This document shows positions 45,919 through 58,149 of a stretch of 64,000 bases of DNA, piece by piece. The stretch spans positions 33,903,631-33,967,630 of the forward strand of contig JAGTTD010000013.1 of NCBI GenBank assembly GCA_018398585.1, read 5' to 3'. Position 1 is the stretch's first letter. The number at the start of each line of letters is the position of its first letter. A program made the translations under genes and the position numbers. The notes under the pieces were generated by a model. It worked only from the letters and a program-made list of their open reading frames with translations, was not told where the DNA came from and made no database searches. This DNA comes from Simmondsia chinensis. Its lineage: Eukaryota; Streptophyta; Magnoliopsida; Caryophyllales; Simmondsiaceae.

Positions 45919-46470
45919 AGCTCCTCGATCCTACTGCCAAGGGCGTCCCAAGACCAGGTGGCATCCGTCCATGGCGACTATATCACACCATACTCCCTCC
46001 TTGTACTTGGGTCCAATAGAGAAATTGACAAAGCACCGCTTGGAAACCGTTACCTGGTTTCCCTTCTTTAGCCAAGACAAATGGTATGGGTGAGGGTGAG
46101 CCTCAGTCTTCAGTGCCAACTTGCTAACAGCTTCCTCGGAGATGACGTTCTCACAGCTCCCCGAGTCAATAACCACACGGCAAACTTTGTCGCCAATAGT
46201 ACACGTTGTCTGAAGAATATTAATCCTTAACCAACCATCTCCCTGCTCATTCCTTGGCACAAAGCAGACGCGCCTAACAACTAGGCATTGGCCCTCATCT
46301 CCTTCACCGGAATCTTCTTTTGGTTCCGCCAGATCTTCTTGACCATCTCCTACAATGGTCTTGTCTTCTTCTTCAGTGGGCTCATTAATGAGAAGAACCT
46401 TACCCTGTCTATCTCCCTTTCGGCATTCAAAGGCACGGTGACCCATCTCCCCACACTTGAAGCAACGTAT
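45919..46470 (-). pseudogene. Gypsy gag zinc knuckle and protease
   Basis: CFKCGEMGHRAFEC is a classical CCHC knuckle near 46440-46470. The protease shows CRVVIDSGSCENVIS with the DSG active site at about 46170. The ORF from 46446 to 45931 covers most of it and ends before the reverse transcriptase. Confidence 0.88.
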
Positions 46471-46559
46471 TCTTGACGAACCCGCAACCTCTTGATTGAT
46501 TTGTTTTCCGACAACGGCAGGCGGTGATCCGTTTTGGGCGTGCGTAGTTTGTGTTGGCG

Positions 46560-47247
46560 GTACACAGTTCGCGTCCCTTCCGTCAGCTTGAGTGTTCTAG
46601 GTTCCGCCAGAAGGGCGGCGCCTTTGTTGTCGTACTATATTCACAGCCCTCTGAGATGCTTCAGCTACCGTGAATATGTCAAACATGTAAAGCACGTCTT
46701 GGATTGACTCTCTCAACCCACTAATAAAGCGATCCGCCAGCTTTTCCTTTGATTCTGCTAAGTCGGCGCCACCAGGCGGCTACCCTACCCCGAAGGCGGG
46801 TAGCAACCAGTGGCACCTGCTTCCTCTCAGGTATTTCCCAAAATTCAAGGACTTCTTCAATGGCTACAAGCAATCTAAGAACTCCTTTGGGCGTCCTCCT
46901 CCATTGAACTCAGGTATTTCAATCCGAAGTCCAGATTCCCACCTCCGATCCTCACGGTCATCAATATGGCCCTGATGGCGCCTGAATCTTGGTTCTGGTA
47001 AGTCCTCGTCAAAATGCTGGTTCAAAAAAGGATCATCCACATCTCCACCATTCACGCCAGGTGAAGGTTGGCGTTGGGGCCTCGCTCTACTCGATGGGTT
47101 GAGGTTGGCTCCGATTTGGATCAAGTGCTCCTCGATCCGTCGGAATCTCTCTTCCAATTCCTTCAATCTCCTTTCGTGCTGTTGGTGACGGTCTCGTTCA
47201 GTAACGTTCTCCATGGTGGCATTCCTCTGACGTCTTCTAGGGGCCAT
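46560..47247 (-). pseudogene. Gypsy gag N-terminus
   Basis: ATG at 47247-47245 opens MAPRRRQRNATMENVTERDR, an Arg/Glu-rich coiled stretch (RLKELEERFRRIEEHLIQIG) and LRIEIPEFNGGGRPKEFLD. The frame is lost near 46860. The capsid part is shorter than usual, with an apparent deletion around 46780. Confidence 0.85.
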
Positions 47248-47267
47248 CGTTTCAAGAAGCGAACCAT

Positions 47268-47279
47268 GCTCTGATACCA
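47268..47279 (-). other. Gypsy primer-binding site
   Basis: TGGTATCAGAGC on the minus strand, two bases from the 5' LTR, complementary to the 3' end of plant initiator tRNA-Met. Confidence 0.9.
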
Positions 47280-47281
47280 TA

Positions 47282-47795
47282 TGATGTAGCACGTGATAGG
47301 GAAAATTGGGCAACATGAAGGTTCAACGGCCTTCCCTTTTGAATTTTATTATTATTGAAATAAAATTAACAAAAGAAGTTCATAAGCTGGTTTCTCACAG
47401 ATCGAGAAATCAAGGTTACAAAAAAAAAAAAAGGGAAAATAATTTATTTGAATTTCTAATTGGCTACCTTCTAAACTAGCATAACCTCCCTTTATGTAGA
47501 TGAGGGATTTCAATTCAAATTCAAAATCAGATCTAAACTTAATTAAGGAAATAAATCAACTAATAAAGGATAAATCAAAATTAAGGAAAGTTATAATTTG
47601 TTAAGACGAAAATCAGCCAAAACCGTCCTTGAATCAAGCCGGAAATCCCGCAAGGTCTTCAACCGCATCTGACCAGGGGTGGGGCCTAGAATTGGTCACG
47701 CCAAGTTACTTTGCCCCTACTACTCACCCTGCATGCTGTTGCCGTAGACCTACTTCCGCCAAGCTGGGGTCTAGGCACCTCAGCTTGCTGCATCA
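47282..47795 (-). repeat. Gypsy 5' LTR
   Basis: 514 bp; plus-strand ends TGATGTAGC and GCTGCATCA are inverted copies. Confidence 0.93.
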
Positions 47796-47913
47796 CATGG
47801 TTTTATTATAGTAATTATATAACATAATTTAGTTTATTTTTAACTTTCACTGTATTCTAATGGAAGATACCTATTTATTGCAATAATAATTTATTCTGCT
47901 AATGTCTTTGGTC

Positions 47914-47916
<3 letters not shown>

Positions 47917-47966
<50 letters not shown>
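47917..47966. repeat. (AT)n microsatellite
   Basis: 50 bp of pure AT repeat. Confidence 0.95.
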
Positions 47967-47969
<3 letters not shown>

Positions 47970-48084
47970 GATCTTATGAATATAACAAATTGAAATACAT
48001 CATACATCGAACGTTTTAATATTTTTTCTCTTTTTTTTTTAAAAAAAAAGTCACATCGGAAAAATCTAAAGCATGGTATCCTCA

Positions 48085-48530
48085 ATATTGCAACAAAATT
48101 TTATAAGATCATAAAAAAGAAAAGAAAAATACAATTTTACACAACTAAATTAAAACAAATAAATACATAATTCACATAAAATCAAAAAAAAAAAGAATAT
48201 AATTTTAAACAACTAAATCAAAACAAATAAAAAACATAATTTACATAAAATCAAAAGCAAAAGAATAATTAAAACACATCTTTGATTGCATTATCAGCAT
48301 TGCAACAAATTTGTATAAAATCACAAAAAAGAAAAGAAAAATACAATTTTATACACTAAATCAAAACAAATAAAAAACATGATTCACATAAAATCAAAAG
48401 AAAAGGAAAAAAAATTTTACACAACTAAATCAAAACAAATAAGAAACATAATTCACATAAAATCAAAAGAAAAAGAACAAGATAGAGCTTTAAACACATC
48501 TTTCATTTGTATTCTCAACATTACAACTAT
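48085..48530. repeat. A-rich minisatellite, about 70-bp units
   Basis: The unit 'ttttacacaactaaatcaaa ... ataattcacataaaatcaaa' occurs four times. After each pair comes a spacer with 'aaacacatctttgattgca' and 'cattgcaacaa', giving a higher-order period of roughly 215 bp. Non-coding. Confidence 0.7.
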
Positions 48531-49042
48531 TTAAATTCTACATCATATATACAAAAAAGAAAATAATAAGGCTTGATTATATAGCTGTCAATTGCATTAA
48601 CTTCAACCTAATAAATAGTAAAAGATCATTACAAAAAACCTATAGTATTTAATATCAATGGGCAATCACTTACATCATGAAAAGAATTCATAGCTACAGA
48701 CATAAACGGTTTAAATTTAAAAATTAGAAAACATAGGGACATAAAGCCTCTACAAATCCAACTAAAAAAAGTCAATATATAGTAGAAGTCATGAGCAAAT
48801 GACGCTCCAAGCCAACTGTTGAATACTAGTATTTTGTATTAGTCATGTATTTACCTTGTCTATGTATTATTCCTAGAATATTTTTGTATTTTGCATTAAT
48901 AGGCTAGCATTTAGCTCACTAAGCATTTAGTTAAGATCTTTCCTCTTCCTCCTTCCCTCAACCGGCCCTTGATGGCTTTTAAGGATGTGATTATTGTCTT
49001 GTAACTTATGTAGTGGTAGGCCATGAGTTGTGACTTTTCATT
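48531..49042. other. Spacer, nothing recognised
   Basis: AT-rich sequence between the minisatellite and the LTR at 49043. Confidence 0.4.
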
Positions 49043-49609
<567 letters not shown>

Positions 49610-49680
49610 AATCTCCACCTTGGCTCAAATTTCAAACAAAAGAACTTCTCCACCTTCTCCACAAAACACCCTGATCGGGC

Positions 49681-51765
49681 TTATCTCAACAAAACACAAA
49701 ACCCAACCACGTCCAAGCAATACTCGAACTTACTGCTAGGTAGAACTTTAGTGAACATATTAGTGGGATTATCAGTTGTGCCAATCTTCTTCAATTCTAC
49801 CTTGCCCTCTTCAATCACATACTGAATGAAATGATGTTTAACATCTATATGCTTTGTCCTGTCATGATGGGTCATCTAATCCTTGGCTAGATGAATTGCT
49901 GACTGACTATCACAATAAACAGCAACTGCACCCTGATCAACACTAGTCTCACTGATTAAGCCCCTTAACCACACAGCTTCTTTAAATGCTTTTGTCACTG
50001 CCATATACTCAGCCTCTGCAGTTGATTGTGCCGTAACTGACTGTAAACAAGCTCTCCAACTGATAGCACAGTTACCAAGGCAAAAGACACAACCTGAGGT
50101 AGACTTCCTCTTATCGAGGTCACCACCATAGTCTGAATCGACATAACCAACTAAATAGCTTCGACTCCTTCCAAACTCCAAACATGTACCAGAAGTGTCA
50201 CATAAATACCTGAGAATCCATTTAACAGCTTGCCAATGTTCTTTATCTGGATTCAACAGATATCTGCTCACCTTGCTAATAGCATGTGCGATATCTAGAT
50301 GTGTGCACACCATAGCATACATGATGCTACCAACTGCACTGTAATTCGGGACATGTGACATCTCTCTGATGTCTTCATCTATCTTTGGCGAGGCTAATGC
50401 TGAAAGCTTAAAATGAGCTGCCAAAGGAGTGCTAACTAGTTTAGCTTCCTTCATACGAAAATGATCTAGAACCTTCTCAATATACTTCTCTTGAGACAAG
50501 TATAACTTTCCGGCTTTTCGGTCCCTTTTGATTTCCATACCAAATATCTTCTTAGCTGCTCCTAAATCTTTCATCTTGAATTCAGTTTTCGACATAGCTT
50601 TTAGCTTGTCGATCTCAAACATATCTTTAGCTGCAATCAACATGTCATCAGCATATAATAGAAGATAAATGAATGAACTTACACTAGTTTATCTGAAATA
50701 GACACAACTATCATATTTACTCCTGAAGAGTCCATGACCTGTCATAAACTGATTAAATCTCTTGTACCACTATCTTGGAGATTGCCTCAAACCATACAGA
50801 GATCTCTTCAACAAACAAACATGGTCTTCCTTTCCTTCAAGAATAAAGCCTTCAGACTAATGCATGTAAATAATCTCTTTTAGCTGACCATGCAGGAATG
50901 CAGTTTTCACGTCAAGCTGCTGTAACTCTAAATCATGCACGGCTACTAAGCAACTGGTGCTCGAATGGAAGTATATCTAACAACATATTAGAAAATATCA
51001 TGAAAATTAACTCCATGTATCTGACTGTAGTCTTTAGCTACCAATCGAGCCTTATACCTTTCATTTTCAACTCTTGGAATGCCTTCTTTTCTTTTGAAGA
51101 CCCATTTATGACCAATAATCCTCTTCCCTGTTTGAGGCTTAACAAACTGCCAAGTCTGGTTCCTCTGCAAAGATTCCATCTCTTCGTGCATTGCCATCAA
51201 CCACTTTTTTGAATCAGCTCTAGACACGGCTCCTGAATAAGTGGAAGGTTCACTGTCTTCCATAGTCTCAGCCATCAAAAGAGCATAAGCCACCATCTCT
51301 ACGTAACCATAGCACTGTGGTGCTTTAGTTTGTCTCTTCTGTCTTCCACTAGCTATAGTATACTGCTCCACCTGCTTATTGGTTTCAACCACTTCATTTC
51401 TTCAGAAATCTGTACTGGAGGTGCCTGTATACTTTCTGTGGGTTCAGTCTGCTGCTGAACTGGACTACCCAACTGTATCTAAAATATCTCTGGCATCTGC
51501 ACTTGATTAGAATCACACATAATAGAAGACTTCTTCTATGGATGGAGTAATGAAGACTCATCAAACGTTATATCTCTACTCGTCAGAAATTTATGAGAAT
51601 TAGAATCCCATAATGAAATCCCTTCACACCTGATGTATAACCAAGAAAGATGCACTTCCTGACTCTAGGCTCAAGCTTTCTTTCATTAACATAAGCGTAA
51701 GCAGGATAACCAAAAATTCTATAATAAGAATAATCTGCAATGTAATCTCTTAGCACCAGCATCAA
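49681..51765 (-). pseudogene. Copia pol 3' half: integrase tail, reverse transcriptase, RNase H
   Basis: Integrase tail YYRIFGYPAYAYVNERKLEP and RKCIFLGYTSGVKGFHYG (51583-51765), then the TSRDITFDES block. Reverse transcriptase: ADSKKWLMAMHEEMESLQRN, IGHKWVFKRKEG (51392-50988), catalytic YADD near 50650, EFKMKDLGAAKKIFGMEI. RNase H: DSDYGGDLDKRKSTSGCVFC, AEAEYMAVTKA (50643-49876) and HIDVKHHFIQYVIEEGKVEL, TTDNPTNMFTKVLPSSKF (49875-49681). Stops interrupt it. This is the relative that still has the part missing from the gag-protease derivatives at 55-56 kb and 61-63 kb. Confidence 0.9.
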
Positions 51766-51792
51766 CCCATCTCAATATGCAAGCGCTGAACC

Positions 51793-54200
51793 TTACATAT
51801 CTAACCATCAGAACTATACACCCGCACCTGAATCCAGCAGCCAGCAACACAAACCCCACAAAAATGGTACCCCAACAGACAGGGACCTAAAATCCACCAT
51901 CGCAACCAAAAAAAGAACCAAAAGGACAAGACCCAAAATGCCCCTACAAAACAAAAAGAACACCGCGAACAACCCAAGCAAAACCAACCAAACCAAGAAT
52001 TCAACCTACAGAGGGCCAAGACCTTCCAAGCTCCACACCCTAGAAGAACCACTGAGACCATGCTTGATAACTCCTGCTTAAGCCCCACTAGTTGAAGCAC
52101 AGAGACCACACCCTCCACAATAGATCGCAAACCATAACCCGACACCCGATCACCAAAGACGCTGAAACAAATTAACACACCCGAAGCCAAAAACATTCAA
52201 CACACACCCAAAGCAAAATATACAAAATAGCCCCCGGAATCCCAAGACAACCAAAACACTCCTAGGACTAGCCCGATTACAAATACCCATCCCAACCCAC
52301 TGAATTAAGCCATCAGTGGCGTGGACAACTTCCCTGCAGAAATAGGAACCCGGCGCTTCTTCTTCTTCCGGGGGTTCACCATTGGATCATACTAATCGAT
52401 TTTGTAAATTATTCTGGCTATTTCATCCTTCGTTCCTTGGAATCTCAGACCAAGCATTTCTTCCATTCTCCATGCTTTTTTTCTTCTCTCTATGTTATTG
52501 TTGGGGTCTTTTTTTTTTTTGCACTGTTGGGAGTGTGTACTAGTTTTTTGTGGGTTAGAGTCATTTGATTTATGAGTGGTAAAGGACTTAAGGCTTAAGT
52601 CAACAAAGCAACTAATATGGGGCTGGCCCTTACATGGGGGGTAAGGATATCATCTGGCAGTTCTTGTCCAGGGTTCCCCTTTTTACTATCCAAAGTTGTG
52701 TCATTATCCAAAGGGCCAAGGGATTGAGTATTACCTAAAGTATCAGGGCTATGGGGTAGGCTTTTGGTTAAGTTAACCGTTATGGGTGCTTGGTTAGGAA
52801 ATATGGAAGCATGGTTTGTCAGCTCATTAATCACTCCGAAGTACTAACCCCCGTCACTCGAAAATATCACTGTACATCACCTCCCCCACTACATCCGCTT
52901 CTTTACTCGTCGGTGCGTTCAAATATTCCAGCTGCTAGGTTATTGTGGCTAGTGTTTCTGGCACCACCAACTCTTCCTCACGGTTCTCGCTCATCATCAA
53001 TGTTGACCACATCCTAATGGCTAATGGTGTTCTCAGAGGTGTCGATAAGCATCTCCCCGGTGATGGTGGCGTGGAGCTTTCTTGTGTTTCAAATGAATCA
53101 GTGTGCCCTTTTTCCCCTGTGCTTACTTCTTTGACAAAGATGTTGAAGTTTTTATCTCCAATTTGAAAGTTCATCAACACTTATTAATTAGATTCATTTG
53201 GGTTGTATCGATAAGTATCCTCACCATTTCAAAAGAGCTATCCCATTCCTCGTCGCCTTCCACTAATAATACATTACCCCAGCAGTTGCCGCTCTCCTTG
53301 AAATTCTCTTTGGACCAACCTTGATACCATACAAATAATGCTTCTTCTTAGCTCTTCGTCTATCTCCTTCACCACTAAGCTTCTAACACTTTTTACCTGT
53401 TGCTTGCCCCTGTTCATGGTTTCCTGTCCCTGGCTGGGTCCACCTGTTTCTTCCCTTCTTCTGGCTTTATGAGTCTCAAACCCGGTTTGTCCAGCATTTG
53501 CTCTTCTTTGAGTTCCTTGGTCTTGGGCGTATCTTGCTATATTGACCTTCACTGTTTCGCCGCTTAGATAGTTCCATTAAGACCTTCAAAGGCGTTTTCA
53601 GCTTCAATCAAGTAGATAAATCTGTTGAATCCCAATATTCTTTGTTTGTTTGGTCTTCGTTTGTGTGACACATAAGTCTCCTCTATATTGCCTTATCTCT
53701 GGAAAAGGTGGAATAGCCTTTCAGAATTGAAATATACTGGTAAGCTATCCACAACGAGTGTTACACTGTCTCTTCGGTTGTCTTCCTGCTCTCTCTGGTC
53801 ACTCTCCATTATTGACACTAAATTCACCCCAAACCAAACCTAGAAACTAGTTTCTTCTCTTTCAAAAATGTTCCTAGGGCTCTGTCATCTTCTTTTTAAT
53901 GCTGAAGTTGCTCCTTCCTCTCTAAACTCTCTAACCCTTGAGAAATCAAAACAAACAACAAGACCCACAACACCCACAGAACCCAATCGTTTTTCCCTAC
54001 CAGGAAAACAAGGGGCATGAAGTACTAACCTAACTTGGAGAAGCAATACCGAACAATTGATAGCACCAGTGTGTAGATAGGGGTCCAGAGAGACGACATC
54101 TAGCAGCAGCGGCAACGGGTACCCCAAACGCGCCTTCACAAGCCACCGATCACGTGGGATTTTTAAAAAAAATTTTAAAAGTTTTTTAATCCTGCCATTT
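51793..54200 (-). mobile_element. LINE fragment with ORF1, inserted in the copia array
   Basis: Minus strand: a 5' leader (about 54170-53810), then ORF1 from ATG near 53808. It has an RRM-like block (VTLVVDSLPVYFNSERLFHL, LGFNRFIYLIEAENAF), a charged middle (53552-53274: RRANAGQTGFETHKARRREE) and a basic end KKKKRRVPISAGK near 52330. After it lies 520 bp of T/G-rich non-coding sequence (51793-52318), where the ORF at 51801-52196 is hydrophobic and looks accidental. No ORF2 and no poly-A tail are seen. Frameshifts are present. Confidence 0.65.
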
Positions 54201-54309
54201 TTGTTTTTAAAATAAAAGACAATACAAGGAAAATCTTGAACAAATTTGATGTACTTTGATATCAATTCGTTTAGAATTTGAACAAATTTGATATGCTATG
54301 ATACCAATT
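54201..54309 (-). other. Duplicated primer-binding-site region
   Basis: Sense strand: AAATTGGTATCATAGC next to LTR-B, and about 40 bp further GAATTGATATCAAAGTAC, each followed by 'atcaaatttgttcaa'. A similar pair of primer sites exists in the 61-kb element. Confidence 0.6.
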
Positions 54310-54849
54310 TGTAAAGGAAGTAATATCTTCCTAATGCGTAACTTAATACCCAAGAACTGGATTGTTTTAAATATTATAACAAACAAGAGAAGTAAACAAA
54401 AGGTAAAAGAGAACAAAGAAAACATACAACGATTTATGTGAAAACCCTCTTTAATCGAGAGGGAAAAAACTACGGGCAGAGATGGAGATTCTTTTTTGAG
54501 TATGAATAATGGAAAAATTACAACGACGCTTCCTCTAAATGATATGTATGGAGAATTACTGAATCACTCCCTCTGAACTCTCAATGAGGGTGACTCTCTC
54601 TTAATTGGATTTGATTGGATATCTAAAACAGAAGCCCTAAAGGTCTATTTATAACAAACAGTTAGGGCATGCGTTGCGTGGCAACCGATTGATCGGCCAC
54701 TCCCGATCGATCGCCTCCCTTTCTGTGGGCGTTTTTGACTTTTTCTCCAGCATTGCTCTCCGATCGATCAATTGTACCACCCGATCGATCGGCTTGCTCA
54801 CGATGAGACTCGTGACTAAATTATATAAATTTGAGGCATATTCCTAACA
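54310..54849 (-). repeat. Copia LTR-B (shared)
   Basis: Plus-strand ends TGTAAAGGAAG and TTCCTAACA. Contains 'gatcgatcgg'-type repeats at about 54703 and 54782 and a TATA-like 'ctatttataac' near 54647. Confidence 0.8.
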
Positions 54850-56620
54850 AACCTCCACCTTGACTCAAATTTACACATAAGCAAAATTTCTCCACCTACT
54901 CCACAAAACACCCCACACACGGAGTTATCTAAACAAAACAGAAAACCTAACCGAGTCCGAGCGATGCTTGAGCTTCCTGCTAGGTAGCAACTAAGTGAAA
55001 ATATCTGTGAAATTATCAGCAATGCCAAGCTTCTTCTTCTTTGAATTGGCTCTTGACACGTCTTCTGAAACAGCCACCTGGTGCTGAGCCGTGTTATTTA
55101 ACTGAAACTGAACTCGCTCCGGCTTATTCACCTGACCTAAATCATAAACAACGGATGACATATTCTATTGACTCATTAATGAAGATTCATCAAACGTGAC
55201 ATCTCTACTTGTTAGGAATTGCTTAAAGCGAACTCTTTTCTGCTTTCCATAAATGCCATGTTCACAAGATTTTAGTCCTATAGACTGACCATGCAACGAG
55301 CCTCTTTTACTGAGCTTAGACAGACCCTTATCACCTGAATGATCCAATCTCAAGTGCCTTGACTTTATGATACCTAGTTCTGTCAACGATGATGATGAAG
55401 ATATCTTAACTGATCTTGCAACTATGGAACTGACAAGTTCATATAATGTTCTTACCCATCTGCCTTTAATCACAACTAAATCACCTTTAATGACCTTCAT
55501 ACCTCCATTTTCAGCAGTGTACCTGTACCCATGTGACTCGAGAGTACCTAAAGAGATGAGATTCTTCTTCAAATCAGGAATGTGACGAAGATCACTCAAA
55601 GTCCTGATAGTACCATCGAACATCTTGATACGAATTGTTCCTATACCCAAAACTCTGCATGTAGCATCATTGCCAATCAAACCATCTCCACCATGAATTG
55701 ACTCGTACGTGGAAAACCAATCTCGATTGGGACAAACAAGATAGGAGCAACCCGAATCCAAAATCCAACTATCTCTAAAACTGGATTGAGGTTCAGACAC
55801 AGACAGTATATCACCATTATTCTCATCTTCAACTACAACACTAGCTGCTGCAGATCTCTTGTCAGACCTGTTATCTGCTTCTAGTTTTCTCTTAAGCTTG
55901 TAACAATCTCTCTTAATATTTCCTTTCTTATGACAATAATTACAGGATAGATCTTGATGTCTAGGCTTTGTTTCTAGTATGATCATATTCTTTAGACTCG
56001 GTTCTCCCTCTCGCAAATAAACCACTACCTGAGCTTTGAACGGAGCTACACAACTCCTTATCTACTCTTTCTTTACTCAGTAGGTTTCTCTTAACGTTAT
56101 CAACTGTGATAGTTGACCTACCACCATAAATCATGCTTTCTATGAAGCCTCTGTAAGAGGTAGAGAGTGAACATAACAATAACATTGCTTGATCTTCATC
56201 CTTAGGAGCATCATCAAGCTCCTTTAATACTTGAATTAACGAATTAAATTCACTGACATGATTCTTAAGTGATGTACCTTCTGATATACGAAACGTGAAC
56301 AACCGACGCTTAATTGCAAGTTTGTTGGAGGCAAACTTCAAAAACTTCTCTTGCAATTTTTCCCATAACTCCTTAGCGGTCTTCACTTCCAGAACTTCTT
56401 TCAAAACGTCATCGGTAAGACACATCTGAATTGCCGTAAGAGCCCTTTCTTCTAGCTCCTCCCACTGTGCTTCAGATAAACTCTCAAGTTTCTTCTCTTT
56501 CCCGTCTAAAGGTTTCTTCAAGCCATTCTGAGTCAAGACGCCCTTAACACGAACTTGCCGTAAACTAAAATTGCCTTGACCACCAAACTTCTCAGCTTCA
56601 GATTTAACTACAGATGTCAT
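54850..56620 (-). pseudogene. Non-autonomous copia derivative: gag and protease, no reverse transcriptase
   Basis: ATG at 56620-56618 opens gag (MTSVVKSEAEKFGGQGNFSL). Gag continues with ALTAIQMCLTDDVLKEVLEV and the zinc knuckle CNYCHKKGNIKRDC (near 55930). Protease follows: DSWILDSGCSYLVCPN with DSG at about 55760, then the pre-integrase block ([38 protein letters not shown]). The frame then jumps from GKQKRVRFKQ directly to FLTSRDVTFDESSL (integrase tail). Near 55040 it jumps from SRAN to the extreme RNase H end. Integrase core, reverse transcriptase and most of RNase H are absent. One frameshift lies near 55990. Confidence 0.88.
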
Positions 56621-56642
56621 AGTACTAAATCGAAATAAACAG

Positions 56643-56657
56643 GGCTTTGATACCAAT
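56643..56657 (-). other. Copia primer-binding site next to LTR-C
   Basis: Sense strand AATTGGTATCAAAGC immediately after the LTR; initiator-tRNA-Met type. Confidence 0.8.
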
Positions 56658-57130
56658 TGTAAGGAAAATCTTGAACAAATTTGATATACTCTGATATCAA
56701 ACACAACCAATAATTTACGTAGAAACCCTTTTCAATCGAGAAGGAGAAAACCACAGGCGGAAATGGAGATTCTTTATTGAGTATTAATAATGGAAGAATC
56801 ACAACGACACTTCCTCTAAACGAGATCTATGGAGAATTACTGAATCAATCCCTTTAAACTCTCAATAACGATGGCTCTCTCTTAATTGGATTTTATTAGA
56901 TACCTAAAACAGAAGCCTTAAAGGTCTATTTATAACAAAGGGCTAGTGCACGCGTTGCGCGACCCCCAATCGATCAGCCCATACCGATCAATTGGCTCCC
57001 TTTTTGCAGGCGTTCTTGACTTTTTCTCCAGCGTTGCTCTTCGATCGGTCGATTGTACCACAAGATCGATCGGCTTGCTCACGACGAGACTCGTGACTAA
57101 ATTATATAAATTTGAGGCATATTCCTAACA
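56658..57130 (-). repeat. Copia LTR-C
   Basis: 473 bp; plus-strand ends TGTAAGGAAAATC and ATTCCTAACA. Lacks about 110 bp near its 3' sense end that LTR-B has. Confidence 0.78.
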
Positions 57131-57261
57131 GACAAAAAAGTTTTTTACAATTTATCCTTGTTGCGTTTGCTTCATCTTTGCTCTTTTGTTGATGTGTACT
57201 TTGTGCTTTGTGCAGTGCTTTATGCTTTGTGCTATGCTACTTGTTGCTTTATTATTTCATT

Positions 57262-57400
57262 TGCTTGTATGATTTTTCGAGTTGGAGGCCTCCAGACACG
57301 GCCTCCCGTAAGGTAACACCCTAAAGGATTAAGACTACGTATATTTTGCCCCTCGAACTCTGCTCTAAGCGTTGTGGCACTAAGATTGTTGTCGTTGTTG
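57262..57400 (+). mobile_element. SINE 3' body
   Basis: 'cgagttggaggcctcc', 'ccctaaaggattaagactac', 'gcgttgtggcactaag' and a TTGTTGTCGTTGTTG tail. No 5S head; diverged. Confidence 0.55.
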
Positions 57401-57566
57401 ATAGCTAGTCTTTTTCTATGCGATGCATGGGTGGTGTTTATATTTTGAATAATTTTAGTTCATGTATTGTCACTGTTCAAAATTGAAGATAATATCATTC
57501 TTTTAATTAAATGTGTTATACACTATAATATTTGTTATAGGCATCCAATTTTATAAATTTTTGTAA

Positions 57567-57722
57567 ACTAATATGCAAGCACCGGATCTCATTAGAGCTC
57601 CGAATTTAAGCATGCTTGGGCGAGTATAGTAGCACCAAGATAGATGACCTTTTGGAAAGTGCTCGTGTTGCACCCATCAGGTTGAGGGTTCTCGGAAACA
57701 GTCCTTAGGGCATTGGTAATAC
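57567..57722 (+). mobile_element. 5S rRNA-headed SINE, copy 3, shortened body
   Basis: 5S-like from about 57567 to 57675 (ggatctcattagagctccga, atttaagcatgcttgggcga, gtgctcgtgttgcacccat), followed by CAGGTTGAGGGTTCTCGGAA, the same junction as copy 1. The body is then deleted from 'acagtc' to 'ccttagggcattgg'. Confidence 0.72.
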
Positions 57723-57839
57723 TGCTTGCTTTCTTTTATTCATTGTCTCCTTTGTCTTCTTCACTTCCCAATTTCAAATTTTCTACATTTAGACATAGGT
57801 ATAAACGAATCGACTGTTTGATGAACTATTTGCACTCAA

Positions 57840-58140
57840 AATTGATCAGGACTCGTTCATGTTCAGAATGGGGGCTTGAGAGATTATCAAGGAACGACCT
57901 GAATTTGAAAAAAGGGGTGCTTGGCGTGTTAACATGTATGAGTAGTTTGATAAAGACTTGATAAGAGCTCATTAGAAGCTTACTTGGGGCTAAGACTTGA
58001 TAAGAGCTCATTAGAAGCTTACTTAGGGCTCATTAAGAACTTCTTGACGATTAGTAATAACTCAAAAAAAGTTGGAGAAACTTGATAGTACCTTGAATAG
58101 CTCAATTCATTAGCAAGCTAAGCTTGATATAGCAAGCTAA
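57840..58140. repeat. GATAAGAGCTC-rich repeat with a 38-bp tandem pair
   Basis: 'gacttgataagagctcatta ... gcttact(t)(g/a)gggct' occurs twice in tandem (about 57953 and 57991). Same family as 13430-13920. Confidence 0.55.
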
Positions 58141-58149
58141 GCTTAGTTA

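Larger units (their letters stand above)
42557..47795 (-). mobile_element. Complete, decayed Ty3-gypsy element, CRM-like, target duplication CATGG
   Basis: LTRs at 42557-43075 and 47282-47795 have ends TGATG...CATCA (the first has C for the initial T). The flanks 42552-42556 and 47796-47800 are both CATGG. The minus strand encodes gag, protease, reverse transcriptase, RNase H, integrase in gypsy order. The primer-binding site is TGGTATCAGAGC at 47268-47279 and the purine tract is at 43076-43085. TGATG/CATCA termini and the RNase H motif WPIAFFSEKLHG are, from memory, features of the CRM (centromeric) chromovirus lineage. The interior is short and full of stops, and the LTRs differ at roughly 8 to 9 percent in a sampled 128 bp, so it is old. 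Confidence 0.93.

Noticed and set aside
48085..48530. CRISPR-like repeat-spacer array
   Set aside because: The units are A-rich, diverged, of unequal spacing, and the genome is a plant nuclear one.
51801..52196. 131-codon hydrophobic, Cys/Trp-rich ORF
   Set aside because: It lies in the T/G-rich tail after LINE ORF1 and has the composition expected from base bias; no family resemblance.
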